The notes under the pieces are model-generated. The model was given only the letters and a program-made list of their open reading frames with translations. It ran no database searches and had not been told where the DNA came from. The position numbers and the translations under genes are program-made. Shown here one piece after another: positions 16,018-25,259 of a stretch of DNA of 33,723 bases. The stretch is from Leptolyngbya sp. Its GTDB lineage: Bacteria > Cyanobacteriota > Cyanobacteriia > Leptolyngbyales > Leptolyngbyaceae. The stretch is taken from NCBI GenBank assembly GCA_003249025.1, contig QBMH01000076.1, positions 1 to 33,723 of the forward strand, read 5' to 3'. Position 1 is the stretch's first letter, and every line of letters starts with the position of its first letter.

Positions 16018-18138
16018 ATGCCCCGTACTGTTCCGCTTGAACAAGTCAGAAACATTGGCATTGCCGCACATATTGACGCAGGTAAAACCACAACGACAGA
16101 GCGGATTTTATTCTACTCTGGCGTAGTCCATCGAATGGGTGAGGTTCACGAAGGAACCGCTGTAACCGATTGGATGGATCAGGAGAGGGAGCGTGGTATT
16201 ACAATTACTGCTGCTGCAATCACCTCTGCTTGGACTCGACGTGATCCCCAAAATCCTACTCAGCCCATGCCGGGTGAACCTGAGTACAAGATCAATATCA
16301 TTGATACCCCAGGTCATGTAGACTTCACCATTGAAGTTGAACGTTCCATGCGCGTTTTGGATGGAGTAATAACTGTTCTTTGTTCGGTGGGGGGTGTTCA
16401 ACCTCAAACTGAAACGGTCTGGCGGCAAGCCGATCGCTACAACGTTCCTCGGATTGTATTCATCAACAAGATGGATCGAACTGGAGCAAACTTTTTCAAG
16501 GTGCATGAGCAGGTTCGCGATCGCTTACGGACAAACGCTGTTCCCATTCAAATTCCCATTGGTAGTGAGGACAAGCTTAGAGGCATTGTTGACCTCGTGC
16601 GGATGAGAGCCTATCTTTTTAAAAATGACCTGGGAACTGAAATTGAAGATGCTGAAATTCCATCGGATGTGATTGAGCTTGCAAATGAGTATCGTCTTAA
16701 GTTAGTTGAATCTGTTGCTGAAACAGATGACGTTCTGACTGAAAAGTATTTAAACGGTCAAGAGCTAACTCAAGCAGAGATCAAACTAGCTCTTCGCAAA
16801 AGTACTCTCAGTGGTGCAATTGTTCCTGTGATTTGCGGCTCTGCCTTTAAAAATAAGGGCATTCAGCTTTTATTGGATGCAGTCGTAGAGTATTTGCCCT
16901 CTCCGGTGGATGTTCCACCCGTTCAAGGACTCACCCTAAAAGGAGAAACAGTTACCCGCACTGCGGATGATAACCAGCCCCTAGCAGCCCTAGCATTCAA
17001 AATCATGGCAGACCCCTACGGTCGGCTGACATTTGTTCGCGTTTATTCGGGTGTTTTGCAGAAAGGCAGCTATGTACTCAACGCAGCCAAGGATAAAAAA
17101 GAAAGGATTTCTCGCTTAATTGTTCTCAAAGCAGACGATCGCATTGAAGTGGATGAGCTTCGTGCGGGTGACTTAGGCGCAGCGCTTGGACTCAAAGATA
17201 CTTTTACGGGTGATACTCTTTGTGATGAGCATTCACCCGTCATTCTTGAATCCTTGTTCATTCCAGAGCCTGTCATTTCCGTCGCCGTTGAACCAAAAAC
17301 CAAGCAGGACATGGAGAAGCTATCCAAAGCGCTTCAGTCTCTCTCTGAAGAAGACCCTACCTTCCGCGTCAGGATTGACCAAGAGACAAACCAGACTGTA
17401 ATTGCTGGGATGGGTGAGCTACACCTAGATATCTTGGTAGATCGAATGAAGCGGGAGTTTAAGGTTGAGGCAAATGTTGGTGCCCCACAAGTTGCCTATA
17501 GAGAAACGATTCGTAAAGCTGTTCGTGCTGAAGGAAAATTCATCCGTCAAAGTGGAGGCAAAGGACAGTACGGGCATGTAGTAATTCAATTGGAACCCGG
17601 AGAAGAAGGAACTGGCTTCGAGTTTGTCTCTAAGATTGTAGGTGGAACGGTTCCAAAAGAATACGTTTCACCTGCTGAACAAGGTATGCGAGAAGCTTGT
17701 GAATCTGGCATCTTAGCGGGTTACCCAGTCATTGACCTCAAAGCTACTTTAGTCGATGGTTCTTATCACGACGTTGATTCTTCTGAAATGGCTTTCAAAA
17801 TTGCTGGCTCTATGGCAATTAAGGAAGCCGTAATGAAGGCGACACCTGTTATTCTGGAACCCATGATGAAAGTTGAGGTAGAAGTTCCTGACGATTTTGT
17901 TGGGAATGTGATCGGGGATTTGAACTCGCGTCGAGGGCAAATTGAAGGTCAAGATAATGTTCAAGGAATTGCAAAAGTAACTGCAAAGGTTCCATTGGCT
18001 AACATGTTTGGATATGCTACAGATATCCGGACGAAAACTCAGGGGCGAGGAATTTTCTCAATGGAATTTAGTAACTACGAGGAAGTGCCTCGCAATGAAG
18101 CTGAAGCAATCATTGCGAAAAGCAAAGGGAACGCATAA
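16018..18138 (+). CDS. fusA: Translation elongation factor G
   Basis: A 706-residue EF-G, the GTPase that drives translocation. G1 is [10 protein letters not shown]2 lies in RERGITIT, G3 is DTPGHVDF, G4 is NKMD and G5 is the GSA of CGSAFKN; domains II-V follow with [13 protein letters not shown] (domain III) and [10 protein letters not shown] (domain IV). A proline-rich insertion, [19 protein letters not shown], lies between the switch I region and G3, about 8 residues longer than the corresponding E. coli segment. An AAGGAGGTAG ribosome binding site precedes the ATG. The stop codon lies inside a 20-bp tandem duplication that continues to the tuf start. Confidence 0.97.
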   Translation: MPRTVPLEQVRNIGIAAHIDAGKTTTTERILFYSGVVHRMGEVHEGTAVTDWMDQERERGITITAAAITSAWTRRDPQNPTQPMPGEPEYKINIIDTPGHVDFTIEVERSMRVLDGVITVLCSVGGVQPQTETVWRQADRYNVPRIVFINKMDRTGANFFKVHEQVRDRLRTNAVPIQIPIGSEDKLRGIVDLVRMRAYLFKNDLGTEIEDAEIPSDVIELANEYRLKLVESVAETDDVLTEKYLNGQELTQAEIKLALRKSTLSGAIVPVICGSAFKNKGIQLLLDAVVEYLPSPVDVPPVQGLTLKGETVTRTADDNQPLAALAFKIMADPYGRLTFVRVYSGVLQKGSYVLNAAKDKKERISRLIVLKADDRIEVDELRAGDLGAALGLKDTFTGDTLCDEHSPVILESLFIPEPVISVAVEPKTKQDMEKLSKALQSLSEEDPTFRVRIDQETNQTVIAGMGELHLDILVDRMKREFKVEANVGAPQVAYRETIRKAVRAEGKFIRQSGGKGQYGHVVIQLEPGEEGTGFEFVSKIVGGTVPKEYVSPAEQGMREACESGILAGYPVIDLKATLVDGSYHDVDSSEMAFKIAGSMAIKEAVMKATPVILEPMMKVEVEVPDDFVGNVIGDLNSRRGQIEGQDNVQGIAKVTAKVPLANMFGYATDIRTKTQGRGIFSMEFSNYEEVPRNEAEAIIAKSKGNA

Positions 18139-18163
18139 TCAGGAAAAGGAACGCATAATCAAT
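18124..18163 (+). repeat. 20-bp tandem duplication across the fusA stop and tuf start
   Basis: Copies at 18124-18143 and 18144-18163 agree at 17 of 20 bases, with 14 consecutive identical bases (GGAACGCATAATCA). The first copy holds the last fusA codons and stop. The second lies in the 23-bp gap and provides AAAAGGA as the likely tuf ribosome binding site, so the duplication created or spaced the tuf initiation region. Confidence 0.85.
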
Positions 18164-19391
18164 GGCACGCGCAAAGTTTGAACGGAATAAACCCCACGTA
18201 AATATCGGTACGATCGGTCACGTTGACCATGGCAAGACGACACTAACGGCTGCAATCACAATGACTTTGTCTGCTTTAGGGCAGGCGCAGGCAAGGAAGT
18301 ATGACGAAATTGATGCGGCTCCAGAAGAAAAGGCGCGCGGCATCACCATTAATACAGCCCACGTTGAGTATGAGACTGAAAGTCGGCATTACGCTCACGT
18401 TGACTGTCCTGGACACGCTGATTATGTGAAAAACATGATCACGGGAGCAGCCCAGATGGATGGCGGTATTCTCGTCGTTTCTGCGGCTGATGGTCCTATG
18501 CCTCAGACTCGTGAACATATCTTGCTAGCTCGTCAAGTGGGTGTTCCCTGGCTGGTAGTTTTTCTGAATAAGAAAGACATGGTGGATGATGAGGAACTCT
18601 TGGAACTTGTTGAACTCGAAGTTCGTGAGCTGCTGGATTCTTATGACTTTCCTGGCGACGAAATTCCGATTACAGCGGGATCGGCGCTGCAAGCTTTGGA
18701 AAAGATGACCGCAGCCCCCACGACTAAACGGGGCGAGGACGAGTGGGTTGATAAAATCTACGATTTGATGGATACCGTGGATGCTTATATTCCTACTCCT
18801 GAGCGTGATATCGACAAGCCTTTCTTGATGGCTGTTGAAGACGTTTTCTCGATTACAGGTCGGGGTACAGTTGCCACGGGTCGGATTGAGCGAGGTTCTG
18901 TCAAAGTAAATGATAAAGTTGAGTTAGTTGGCATTAGAGATACCCGCGAATTTGTTGTAACGGGCATCGAAATGTTCAAAAAGAGCCTTGAGCAAGGAAT
19001 GGCAGGAGATAATGCTGGTATTCTTCTGCGAGGAGTGGAAAAGAAAGACATTGAGCGAGGGATGGTGATTGCAAAGCCAAAATCCATTAAACCTCATACT
19101 CAGTTTGAGTCTGAAGTCTACATCTTGAAGAAAGAAGAAGGCGGTCGCCATACTCCTTTCTTCCCTGGCTACAAACCGCAGTTTTATGTGCGGACAACTG
19201 ATGTAACGGGTACTATCAGCGCTTTTACAACCGATGAAGGGACTGAGGCAGAGATGGTCATGCCCGGCGATCGCATTAAAATGACGGTCGATCTCATCAA
19301 CCCTATCGCAATTGAGCAAGGGATGCGCTTTGCGATTCGTGAAGGGGGGCGTACAGTCGGTGCGGGTGTCGTTGCGAAGATTCTAAAATAG
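18162..19391 (+). CDS. tuf: Translation elongation factor Tu
   Basis: A 409-residue EF-Tu of the normal cyanobacterial/plastid length, delivering aminoacyl-tRNA to the ribosome. G1 is [10 protein letters not shown]2 is in [14 protein letters not shown]3 is [13 protein letters not shown]4 is NKKD and G5 is GSAL; domains II and III follow and end in [13 protein letters not shown]. The extra loop typical of cyanobacteria ([15 protein letters not shown]) is present in the G domain. It starts 23 bases after the fusA stop. A strong hairpin follows the gene at 19409-19454. Confidence 0.98.
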   Translation: MARAKFERNKPHVNIGTIGHVDHGKTTLTAAITMTLSALGQAQARKYDEIDAAPEEKARGITINTAHVEYETESRHYAHVDCPGHADYVKNMITGAAQMDGGILVVSAADGPMPQTREHILLARQVGVPWLVVFLNKKDMVDDEELLELVELEVRELLDSYDFPGDEIPITAGSALQALEKMTAAPTTKRGEDEWVDKIYDLMDTVDAYIPTPERDIDKPFLMAVEDVFSITGRGTVATGRIERGSVKVNDKVELVGIRDTREFVVTGIEMFKKSLEQGMAGDNAGILLRGVEKKDIERGMVIAKPKSIKPHTQFESEVYILKKEEGGRHTPFFPGYKPQFYVRTTDVTGTISAFTTDEGTEAEMVMPGDRIKMTVDLINPIAIEQGMRFAIREGGRTVGAGVVAKILK

Positions 19392-19408
19392 CAGCGGTTC
19401 CCTATTCA

Positions 19409-19454
19409 TTAAAGCTATTGGCGATTCAAAAAAATTGATTGTCAATAGCTTTAA
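19409..19454. other. Strong hairpin between tuf and rpsJ
   Basis: A perfect 12-bp inverted repeat, TTAAAGCTATTG (19409-19420) with CAATAGCTTTAA (19443-19454), encloses a 22-base A-rich loop that can add a small inner TCAA/TTGA stem. It starts 18 bases after the tuf stop. No U-run follows on the plus strand, so it may be an RNA processing or stability element or a partial attenuator rather than a classic terminator. Confidence 0.6.
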
Positions 19455-19573
19455 GCGCCCTTCTGCCTCTTTCTTTAAAGCTTTCTCTTTCTATTCAAGC
19501 GGTGACTCAAGCCCATTTTGCGGCTGATGAGTTTTGATTCAGTACCTAGAAAATTCAAAATCGGTGAACTTAG

Positions 19574-19891
19574 ATGGCAACTATTCAGCAGCAAAAGATT
19601 CGTATTCGTCTTAAAGCATTTGACCGTCGGCTTCTAGACACATCCTGTGAGAAAATTGTGGATACGGCAAATCGTACAAACGCCACCGCAATTGGCCCGA
19701 TTCCTCTCCCTACACGGCGTAGGATTTATTGTGTACTGCGATCGCCCCATGTGGATAAAGATTCCCGTGAGCATTTTGAAACGCGCACCCATCACCGCAT
19801 TATTGATATCTACCAACCTTCTTCTAAAACGATCGATGCTCTGATGAAGCTTGACTTGCCGGCTGGCGTAGACATTGAAGTTAAGCTGTAG
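19574..19891 (+). CDS. rpsJ: 30S ribosomal protein S10
   Basis: A 105-residue S10 (NusE), a head protein of the small subunit and also a transcription antitermination factor. It reads [16 protein letters not shown] at the start, [40 protein letters not shown] in the middle and [13 protein letters not shown] at the end, all canonical. It has the cyanobacterial position at the end of the str operon rather than in the S10 operon. The 182-bp gap from tuf contains a strong hairpin, so it could be partly uncoupled from tuf. Confidence 0.98.
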   Translation: MATIQQQKIRIRLKAFDRRLLDTSCEKIVDTANRTNATAIGPIPLPTRRRIYCVLRSPHVDKDSREHFETRTHHRIIDIYQPSSKTIDALMKLDLPAGVDIEVKL

Positions 19892-19950
19892 AACGCTAGA
19901 TAAATACTTGCTCAAGACATTAATGTCTCAATGTTTTACCTGACTGACCG

Positions 19951-20085
19951 ATAACAATACTCCGGACAGTTTTTGAGACAGAGGCTGAAACCCCCATTCT
20001 GCCGTTGGCATTTGACCTCCCTGAGGAGGCTAAAACCCGCATTCTACCGTTAGCGATTTAAAATTGTCCGGACTGTTGCGATAAT
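19951..20085. repeat. MITE-like element with terminal inverted repeats
   Basis: Outer inverted repeats TCCGGACAGTTTT (left, 19961-19973) and AAAATTGTCCGGA (right, 20060-20072) match at all but one position, with weaker pairing extending outward on both sides. Inside are two direct repeats, 19981-20013 and 20026-20059 (GAGGCT-x-AAACCC-x-CATTCT-x-CCGTT-x-GC pattern), and a CCTCC-CTGA-GGAGG hairpin at 20016-20029. It has no coding capacity. It lies in the gap between convergent rpsJ and the beta-helix gene and may be a non-autonomous element or an unusual bidirectional terminator. Confidence 0.5.
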
Positions 20086-20087
20086 CT

Positions 20088-22160
20088 TTACCGATTAATC
20101 GGTTCTATGGTCGATGAAATACCTTGATTGGCAAGGGTTCGTGTTAGCTGTTCAGCTTTTGTGCGCTCGCTAAAAGCACCCACTTGCATCATCACCTTGT
20201 TATTAGAAGCAATTAAGAATGCATCAGGCACAAGTGCTAGCACTTGTGCCTGATGCATTGCTTGCTCAGCATTAACAACCACTCGAAAACGGACAGTACT
20301 AACCTTCGGATCGTTAGAAGAGAATGCTGTATTTTGTATAGCGGAGGGTTGAAACACTCCGCGCATACTATAGACACTTGGCATCTCACCAATTTTACCC
20401 AGTGGAATGTTGGAGCTTGGCACTGGAAGCAAGGTTTCAGAAGCATTTTTAGCAGCTTTTGGAGCTTCCATTATTGCCTTAGTTAAACGAGTTGGTCTTG
20501 CTTCCAGATCAGAACGTAGCGTTGTTAGTTCGGGTGGAGGCACGGGGATCGTAATCGGGATAGGGGTAATCGAATTTTCAGATGGAGGCACGGGGATCGA
20601 GATTGGAATAGCTGTGATTGGAGATAAGAGCGCTAGCGGATGTCTTTGAACTGGCTTCGGCGCAGAGGGTTTTGCGAGGATATTAGGACGCACAATTTGG
20701 GTAGAAGATGCAGGCGGCAGAGGAAAGGTTTCTAAGAGGGGTGCATTCTTAGGCACAACTGATACTGATACAGGAAGCGCGATCGCGGATAAGTTTTGCC
20801 CTTTAAGATTGAGTTGAGTAGGCGTATTAACCACCAATGTCCCAACTGGCGGCGATTTTAACGGCGAAGAACTGCCACTAACTGAGGCAACACTCAAAAG
20901 TTGACGGGCAGGCTGCACTGCTACAGTCAACGGGTTGGAACGAGCAGATTGCAAGGGTGAAATCTGATTATATTGTGCAGAAGGCATGGCAATTTGCACA
21001 ATTTGCATTGGGCGGGGCTGTGCGGATGGGTTAGACGAGAGTGCAGAGGGTATTGGAAACGCTGCTGCCGAGTTAGAAGACGCTGGCAGCATTCCTGTGG
21101 TTAACGTTCCAACTGCATTTAGCCACTCGTTGCCGACTGCGGAAATCACTTGATCAGTGGCTGAAACATCGACATCGGACAACCCATTATTCCGAAAGAA
21201 ATTCCCTCCTGGATGTGCAGTAGTTCCCAAATCAGGTCGCGAAGCATCTTTGGCAAGCAATCCATTCTGTCGATTTCCTTCAACAGAATTGTTTCGGACG
21301 ATTGGCTGGGCAGATCCTTGACAAACCATGCCATTTTGATTTTGCGTCATGCGATTATTCGCAATCAGGGGAGCAGCGCGATAGCCCACTATCATTGCCG
21401 AACCAGTTTGTTCAAAAATATTATCTTGAATGGTTGGCTGGGCAATTCCCGCCACTCCAATTCCTGCTGTGCGGTTCTGATAAAAATAGTTATTTTGGAT
21501 GCGGGCAGTGCTATCGCCCATGATCAAAAGCCCATAGCTGTTTCCAGTAAAGGTACTATTGGTGACCAACGGATTGCTGGAGTCAATCCCCACCCCATAA
21601 CCCTGTGGATTTGGATTGGTCACTGTCACCCCGTTTAACGTCGCCGGAGCGGTGATTTCTATCGTGAGGGATTGCGCCAAGGTTTTACGGGTAGAAGCGC
21701 CACCGCCCTGAATTAGGATGTCTTGTCCTCTCGTTGCCGGATCACCTTGAAGCGTTACGCCCGCATTCAGCACCAATGGAAAATGTTCTCCCGTTTCGGT
21801 GCTATAGGTTCCTGACGCGAGGAAAATGGTGGTGCCTGACTGTGCGACTTTTAGTGCATGAGTAATCGTTTTAAATGGAGTGCGATCGCTGCCATTGTCA
21901 GTATCGCTGCCATTGCTAGAGTTAACATACAGGCTGCTTGTTGAGCGTTTCGCTATCGCAGACTGTGCCAGTAGGATGGAGTGCTGAGTAAATATCTGGG
22001 AACTTGTATTATTTGCTTTTAAGGAGTTGATCGGATTAGCGCTTCCTGGCTGCGCGATCGCGATTGACCCTAAAACAGCGCTTACCATCTGAACTGTAAA
22101 ACAGAGAATCCGCGCCTGAGAAAAACAGCTTAGAGAAATTGGTGCAGTGCTTATGCTCAA
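20088..22160 (-). CDS. Secreted parallel beta-helix protein with C-terminal SPOR-like domain
   Basis: A 690-residue protein. The N-terminus has a signal-like hydrophobic region (about 15-40). Residues about 75-345 form a DUF1565/right-handed beta-helix: LYVNSSNGSDTDNGSDRTPFKTITHAL opens it, followed by N-rich rungs (NNYFYQNRTAGIGV, NNRMTQNQNGMV, NNSVEGNRQNGL). A long low-complexity Pro/Ser/Ala linker (about 350-590) includes two near-repeats ending in ITIPVPP/ISIPVPP. The C-terminus (about 625-690) resembles a SPOR peptidoglycan-binding domain (MMQVGAFSERTKAEQLTRTL). The start is TTG at 22160, supported by AGGAG seven bases upstream (22167-22171). It is probably a wall-attached glycan-binding or glycan-acting surface protein; no catalytic residue can be assigned. 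Confidence 0.8.
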   Translation of the reverse strand: MSISTAPISLSCFSQARILCFTVQMVSAVLGSIAIAQPGSANPINSLKANNTSSQIFTQHSILLAQSAIAKRSTSSLYVNSSNGSDTDNGSDRTPFKTITHALKVAQSGTTIFLASGTYSTETGEHFPLVLNAGVTLQGDPATRGQDILIQGGGASTRKTLAQSLTIEITAPATLNGVTVTNPNPQGYGVGIDSSNPLVTNSTFTGNSYGLLIMGDSTARIQNNYFYQNRTAGIGVAGIAQPTIQDNIFEQTGSAMIVGYRAAPLIANNRMTQNQNGMVCQGSAQPIVRNNSVEGNRQNGLLAKDASRPDLGTTAHPGGNFFRNNGLSDVDVSATDQVISAVGNEWLNAVGTLTTGMLPASSNSAAAFPIPSALSSNPSAQPRPMQIVQIAMPSAQYNQISPLQSARSNPLTVAVQPARQLLSVASVSGSSSPLKSPPVGTLVVNTPTQLNLKGQNLSAIALPVSVSVVPKNAPLLETFPLPPASSTQIVRPNILAKPSAPKPVQRHPLALLSPITAIPISIPVPPSENSITPIPITIPVPPPELTTLRSDLEARPTRLTKAIMEAPKAAKNASETLLPVPSSNIPLGKIGEMPSVYSMRGVFQPSAIQNTAFSSNDPKVSTVRFRVVVNAEQAMHQAQVLALVPDAFLIASNNKVMMQVGAFSERTKAEQLTRTLANQGISSTIEPINR

Positions 22161-22396
22161 AAGGTTCTCCTAAGGCTCAGATTCTAATTAATCTAGCGAT
22201 TCACTTAAATGGACTAAAGCTACAGTTAAGAAACTGATAATGTCGAGTTCAATGTACTCCATCTACTCAATTTTGCCGCACAAAAATTCGTCAAATCCAT
22301 AAAAGGTAAGGCTCTAAAAACTGATCAATCAAGCACTTGAACCAAATTCATTGATAGTAGAGTTACCACCGATTTTATAGAGGGAGATAGTCATTG

Positions 22397-23455
22397 ATGG
22401 GCGACGAATACACTCAGAATCAATTTGTTCAGCTTGCACTGTTACGTATTTTGGATGCCAATCTCGATCGCGCACGAGAAGGTTTGCGGGTTGTCGAAGA
22501 GTGGTGCCGCTTTGCCTTAGGAAATGCTGATCTTACCCAAGAATGCAAAGCGCTCCGGCAAGAACTTGCCACTTGGCATACAGCAGAACTCCGGGCGGCA
22601 CGGGATACTCCGGGCGATCCGGGAACTGCTCTGACCCATCCTGGAGAAGAAACCCGCGCGGATGTCCAGCAAGTGCTACAAGCAAATATCTGCCGAGTTG
22701 AAGAAGCGCTAAGAGTGCTGGAAGAGTATGGTAAAGTGCATCAATCCGCAATGGGGCTGGCGTGTAAGCACATGCGGTATCGAGTTTACACCTTGGAAAG
22801 TAAGCTGACGGGTTCTAGACTGCATCAAACACTACAGCGATCGCGGCTTTACTTAGTCACCTCTCCCTCTGAAAAGCTCTGTGAGCAAGTAGAAGCCGCG
22901 CTGCAAGGGGGGCTGACCTTGGTGCAATACCGCAACAAAGAAGCGGACGATCAGATTCGGCTAGAAATGGCTGACAAGCTGTGCCGATTGTGTCATCACT
23001 ACGGCGCTCTGTTCATCGTCAATGATCGGGTAGATCTAGCAGTAGCTGTCAATGCCGATGGTGTTCACCTGGGGCAACAGGATATTCCCTTTGCGATCGC
23101 CCGTCAGTTGCTTGGCGCTCAACGGTTGATCGGACGCTCCACCAAAAATCCTGACGAGATGCACCAAGCAATTCAAGAAGGAGCCGATTATATTGGTGTC
23201 GGTCCAGTCTATGAAACGCCTACTAAAGCAGGTAAAGCCGCCGTAGGGTTAGACTATGTGCGCTATGCCGTAGACCATGCCACTATTCCCTGGTTTGCGA
23301 TCGGGGGAATTGATGCGAATAATCTTGCGGTCGTATTGGCGACTGGAGCCGATCGCGTGGCCGTTGTCCGCGCCATCATGCAAGCTGATCAGCCGACCGA
23401 AATCACACAATATTTGCTCAACCAGTTTCCTAGAAATACAAGAAGCAGCATATAG
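22397..23455 (+). CDS. thiE: Thiamine-phosphate synthase, long cyanobacterial form
   Basis: A 352-residue enzyme joining HMP-pyrophosphate and thiazole phosphate to thiamine phosphate. The C-terminal half (from RLYLVTSPS at about 150) is a TIM-barrel ThiE: QYRNKEAD, FIVNDRVDLAVAVNADGVHLGQQDIP, IGRSTKNP, GADYIGVGPVYETPTKA and FAIGGIDANNL. The N-terminal half (about 10-140; LRILDANLDRAREGLRVVEEWCRFALG, EEALRVLEEYGK) is the helical extension common in cyanobacterial ThiE, of unsettled function. ATG 22397 is preferred over an overlapping TTG at 22394, with AGGGAGA at 22381-22387. No TPP riboswitch is visible upstream, and no thiS follows although the two genes are often adjacent; a nuclease relic is found there. 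Confidence 0.95.
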   Translation: MGDEYTQNQFVQLALLRILDANLDRAREGLRVVEEWCRFALGNADLTQECKALRQELATWHTAELRAARDTPGDPGTALTHPGEETRADVQQVLQANICRVEEALRVLEEYGKVHQSAMGLACKHMRYRVYTLESKLTGSRLHQTLQRSRLYLVTSPSEKLCEQVEAALQGGLTLVQYRNKEADDQIRLEMADKLCRLCHHYGALFIVNDRVDLAVAVNADGVHLGQQDIPFAIARQLLGAQRLIGRSTKNPDEMHQAIQEGADYIGVGPVYETPTKAGKAAVGLDYVRYAVDHATIPWFAIGGIDANNLAVVLATGADRVAVVRAIMQADQPTEITQYLLNQFPRNTRSSI

Positions 23456-23504
23456 ACACCCTCTAAACAGCATCACCTACTTGAGCTACTGGTAAAATCT
23501 CTCC

Positions 23505-23654
23505 ATGTTCGACAACATCTGCAAATTTCTGGCAGAAACCTTTTCCACCGACTTTGCCACCTGGTTACTAGGAGAACCCATTTCTCTCTTGCTACCTAAT
23601 AAGCTATTTCGGCTATCCAAGAAATTGCAACTCCAAGGATGGAACCCACAATGA
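23505..23654 (+). pseudogene. N-terminal relic of an Rpn/DUF4351-type nuclease
   Basis: A 49-codon frame opens MFDNICKFLAE and continues to TDFATWLLGEP, the characteristic first 28 or so residues of the Rpn/PD-(D/E)XK recombination-promoting nuclease family that is abundant in filamentous cyanobacteria. After about position 23588 the similarity stops, and the frame runs 20 more codons antisense over the end of the divergent-PAP2 gene before a TGA. The catalytic PD-(D/E)XK core is absent, so this is a truncated remnant, probably left by a deletion or recombination. The family match is from recognition of the N-terminus only. Confidence 0.7.
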
Positions 23655-24051
23655 CCTGGAAGGGCGTATGTCCTAGCAGTTCTTTTAGGCGCATTTCTGT
23701 AAATTGATGCTCTCCCTGAAAGAATTCATCAATAATTTGGTTCAGTACCCGCGCCTGTTTACCCGCCGCTTGCCTCACTCCAGCAGCGTCATACATGACG
23801 ATGACTGCAAAAACAACGGCGATCGCAAATTCAGGGCTTGCCCAGCCCAGGGTTTGCCCTACGCCAGTAGCTAAAGCGGTGACAAAGGCAGAGTGGGCGC
23901 TGGGCATTCCTCCGGTTTCTACGAAAGCGCGTAAATTCAGCTTTCCATGAGTGCCCAATTCAACCGGAATTTTAAGCACTTGGGCTATCAGGCACGCCGC
24001 GATCGCAACCACTAGTACCTGGTTGTGAAGAATGTCGCTAAAATCCTGCAT
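23596..24051 (-). CDS. Divergent PAP2 family membrane protein (DUF212)
   Basis: A 151-residue integral membrane protein with about four hydrophobic segments. It carries the DUF212 signatures GGMPSAHSAFVTALATGVG, which resembles the PSxH motif of PAP2 phosphatases, YDAAGVRQAAGKQA and LKELLGHTPFQV, and ends in a last membrane helix. The family is thought to dephosphorylate lipid or isoprenoid phosphates, but activity is not well shown. The position just downstream of crtE, on the same strand with a 100-bp gap, is common in cyanobacteria and fits a link to isoprenoid metabolism. Its 3' end overlaps the relic nuclease frame on the other strand. Confidence 0.92.
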   Translation of the reverse strand: MQDFSDILHNQVLVVAIAACLIAQVLKIPVELGTHGKLNLRAFVETGGMPSAHSAFVTALATGVGQTLGWASPEFAIAVVFAVIVMYDAAGVRQAAGKQARVLNQIIDEFFQGEHQFTEMRLKELLGHTPFQVIVGSILGVAISWIAEIAY

Positions 24052-24151
24052 GAGTTTCCGTGGGTGAAAAGGGCGTTCGAGAGTTCAGTCAATTAGAGTT
24101 CGACAGGACAAAATAAACTTCAAGAAGACAATGATCTTTAATAGTAAATGC

Positions 24152-25078
24152 CTAATGGGTACGAGCAACAATGAATTCTGCCAATGCAATCAAGGGCGCA
24201 GCCTTGTCTTCAAAAATTGCGAGTTCTGCCTTTGCCCCCTCCACTAGCTTTTTCGCTTGACAGCGAGATTCTTCTAGCCCCCAGATGCTTGGATAGGTTG
24301 CCTTTTTCGCTTTTAGATCTTTACCAGCCGTCTTGCCCAATTCTTCCTGAGTCGCTGTGATATCCAAAATGTCATCCACAATCTGGAAGGCTAACCCAAT
24401 GTTTTTTGCATAGCGAGAAAGGCGCTGTAAATCGTCTTCAGGCGCACCTGCCAAAACCGCGCCAGAAAGCACTGATGCTTCAAGTAGGGCTGAAGTCTTG
24501 TGATTATGAATAAAATTCAAGGTTTCTAGCGAAACGTCTGATTTTCCTTCACAGTCTAAATCTACCACTTGACCGCCGACTAAACCCGCCGCACCCACTG
24601 CACGACCCAACATGGCAACCACCTTCAGCAGATTTCCAGCGGCGACATCCTTCGTTTCCATAGCAACATGCTCAAAAGCATAGGCTAATAAACCGTCTCC
24701 CGCCAAAATTGCCACATCATCACCAAAAACCTTGTGGTTAGTGAGTTTGCCACGACGATAATCATCATTATCCATGGCAGGCAAATCATCATGAATCAGT
24801 GACATTGTATGAATCATCTCAAGCGCACAGGCAGTAGGCATTGCGATGTCTACTGTGCCACCCGTTAATTCACAGGTGGCAAGGCAAAGAATTGGACGCA
24901 GCCGCTTTCCTCCTGCCATGAGGGAATATCGCATGGCTTCATAAATCTTTTCAGGGTAGATCACTGGAAGTGAACGATCTAACGCTATCTCAACTTGGGC
25001 TTGTCGCTCTGCAAGATAAGTGGGTAGATCGAAGTGAGATCTCCGCTGGGAAGCTCGTACATCGTCCGTTATTATCAT
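24152..25078 (-). CDS. crtE: Geranylgeranyl (polyprenyl) diphosphate synthase
   Basis: A 308-residue trans-prenyltransferase that builds C20 GGPP for carotenoids, phytol and quinones. The first Asp-rich motif is [11 protein letters not shown], preceded by GGKRLRPIL and METHIHSLIHDD-type helix residues ([13 protein letters not shown]). The second Asp-rich motif is FQIVDDILD, followed by [17 protein letters not shown]. The ATG at 25078 is chosen over a longer frame opening at 25132: it lies 8 bases after GGGAGG and gives the usual N-terminus of cyanobacterial CrtE. It is transcribed in the same direction as folD upstream (181-bp gap to the folD stop) and the DUF212 gene downstream. Confidence 0.95.
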   Translation of the reverse strand: MIITDDVRASQRRSHFDLPTYLAERQAQVEIALDRSLPVIYPEKIYEAMRYSLMAGGKRLRPILCLATCELTGGTVDIAMPTACALEMIHTMSLIHDDLPAMDNDDYRRGKLTNHKVFGDDVAILAGDGLLAYAFEHVAMETKDVAAGNLLKVVAMLGRAVGAAGLVGGQVVDLDCEGKSDVSLETLNFIHNHKTSALLEASVLSGAVLAGAPEDDLQRLSRYAKNIGLAFQIVDDILDITATQEELGKTAGKDLKAKKATYPSIWGLEESRCQAKKLVEGAKAELAIFEDKAAPLIALAEFIVARTH

Positions 25079-25259
25079 TTCATATCCCTCCCAGTTTCTC
25101 TTAATTACACAAGAATACGTGTGCATGGGCACGATGGGGAATCTATGGAATCAATATTTGCAAAGAAATGAGCATTAACTGATGGAGTTCCCCGAACTAA
25201 GCCATTTCTAATCATTCTACGGAGCTTTCTGCACTCACGGAACATTCAAGCAATAGAGA

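Noticed and set aside
22172-22396. Possible TPP riboswitch before thiE
   Set aside because: None of the conserved TPP-aptamer segments (CTGAGA, ACC-TTGAACCTGATC) are found.
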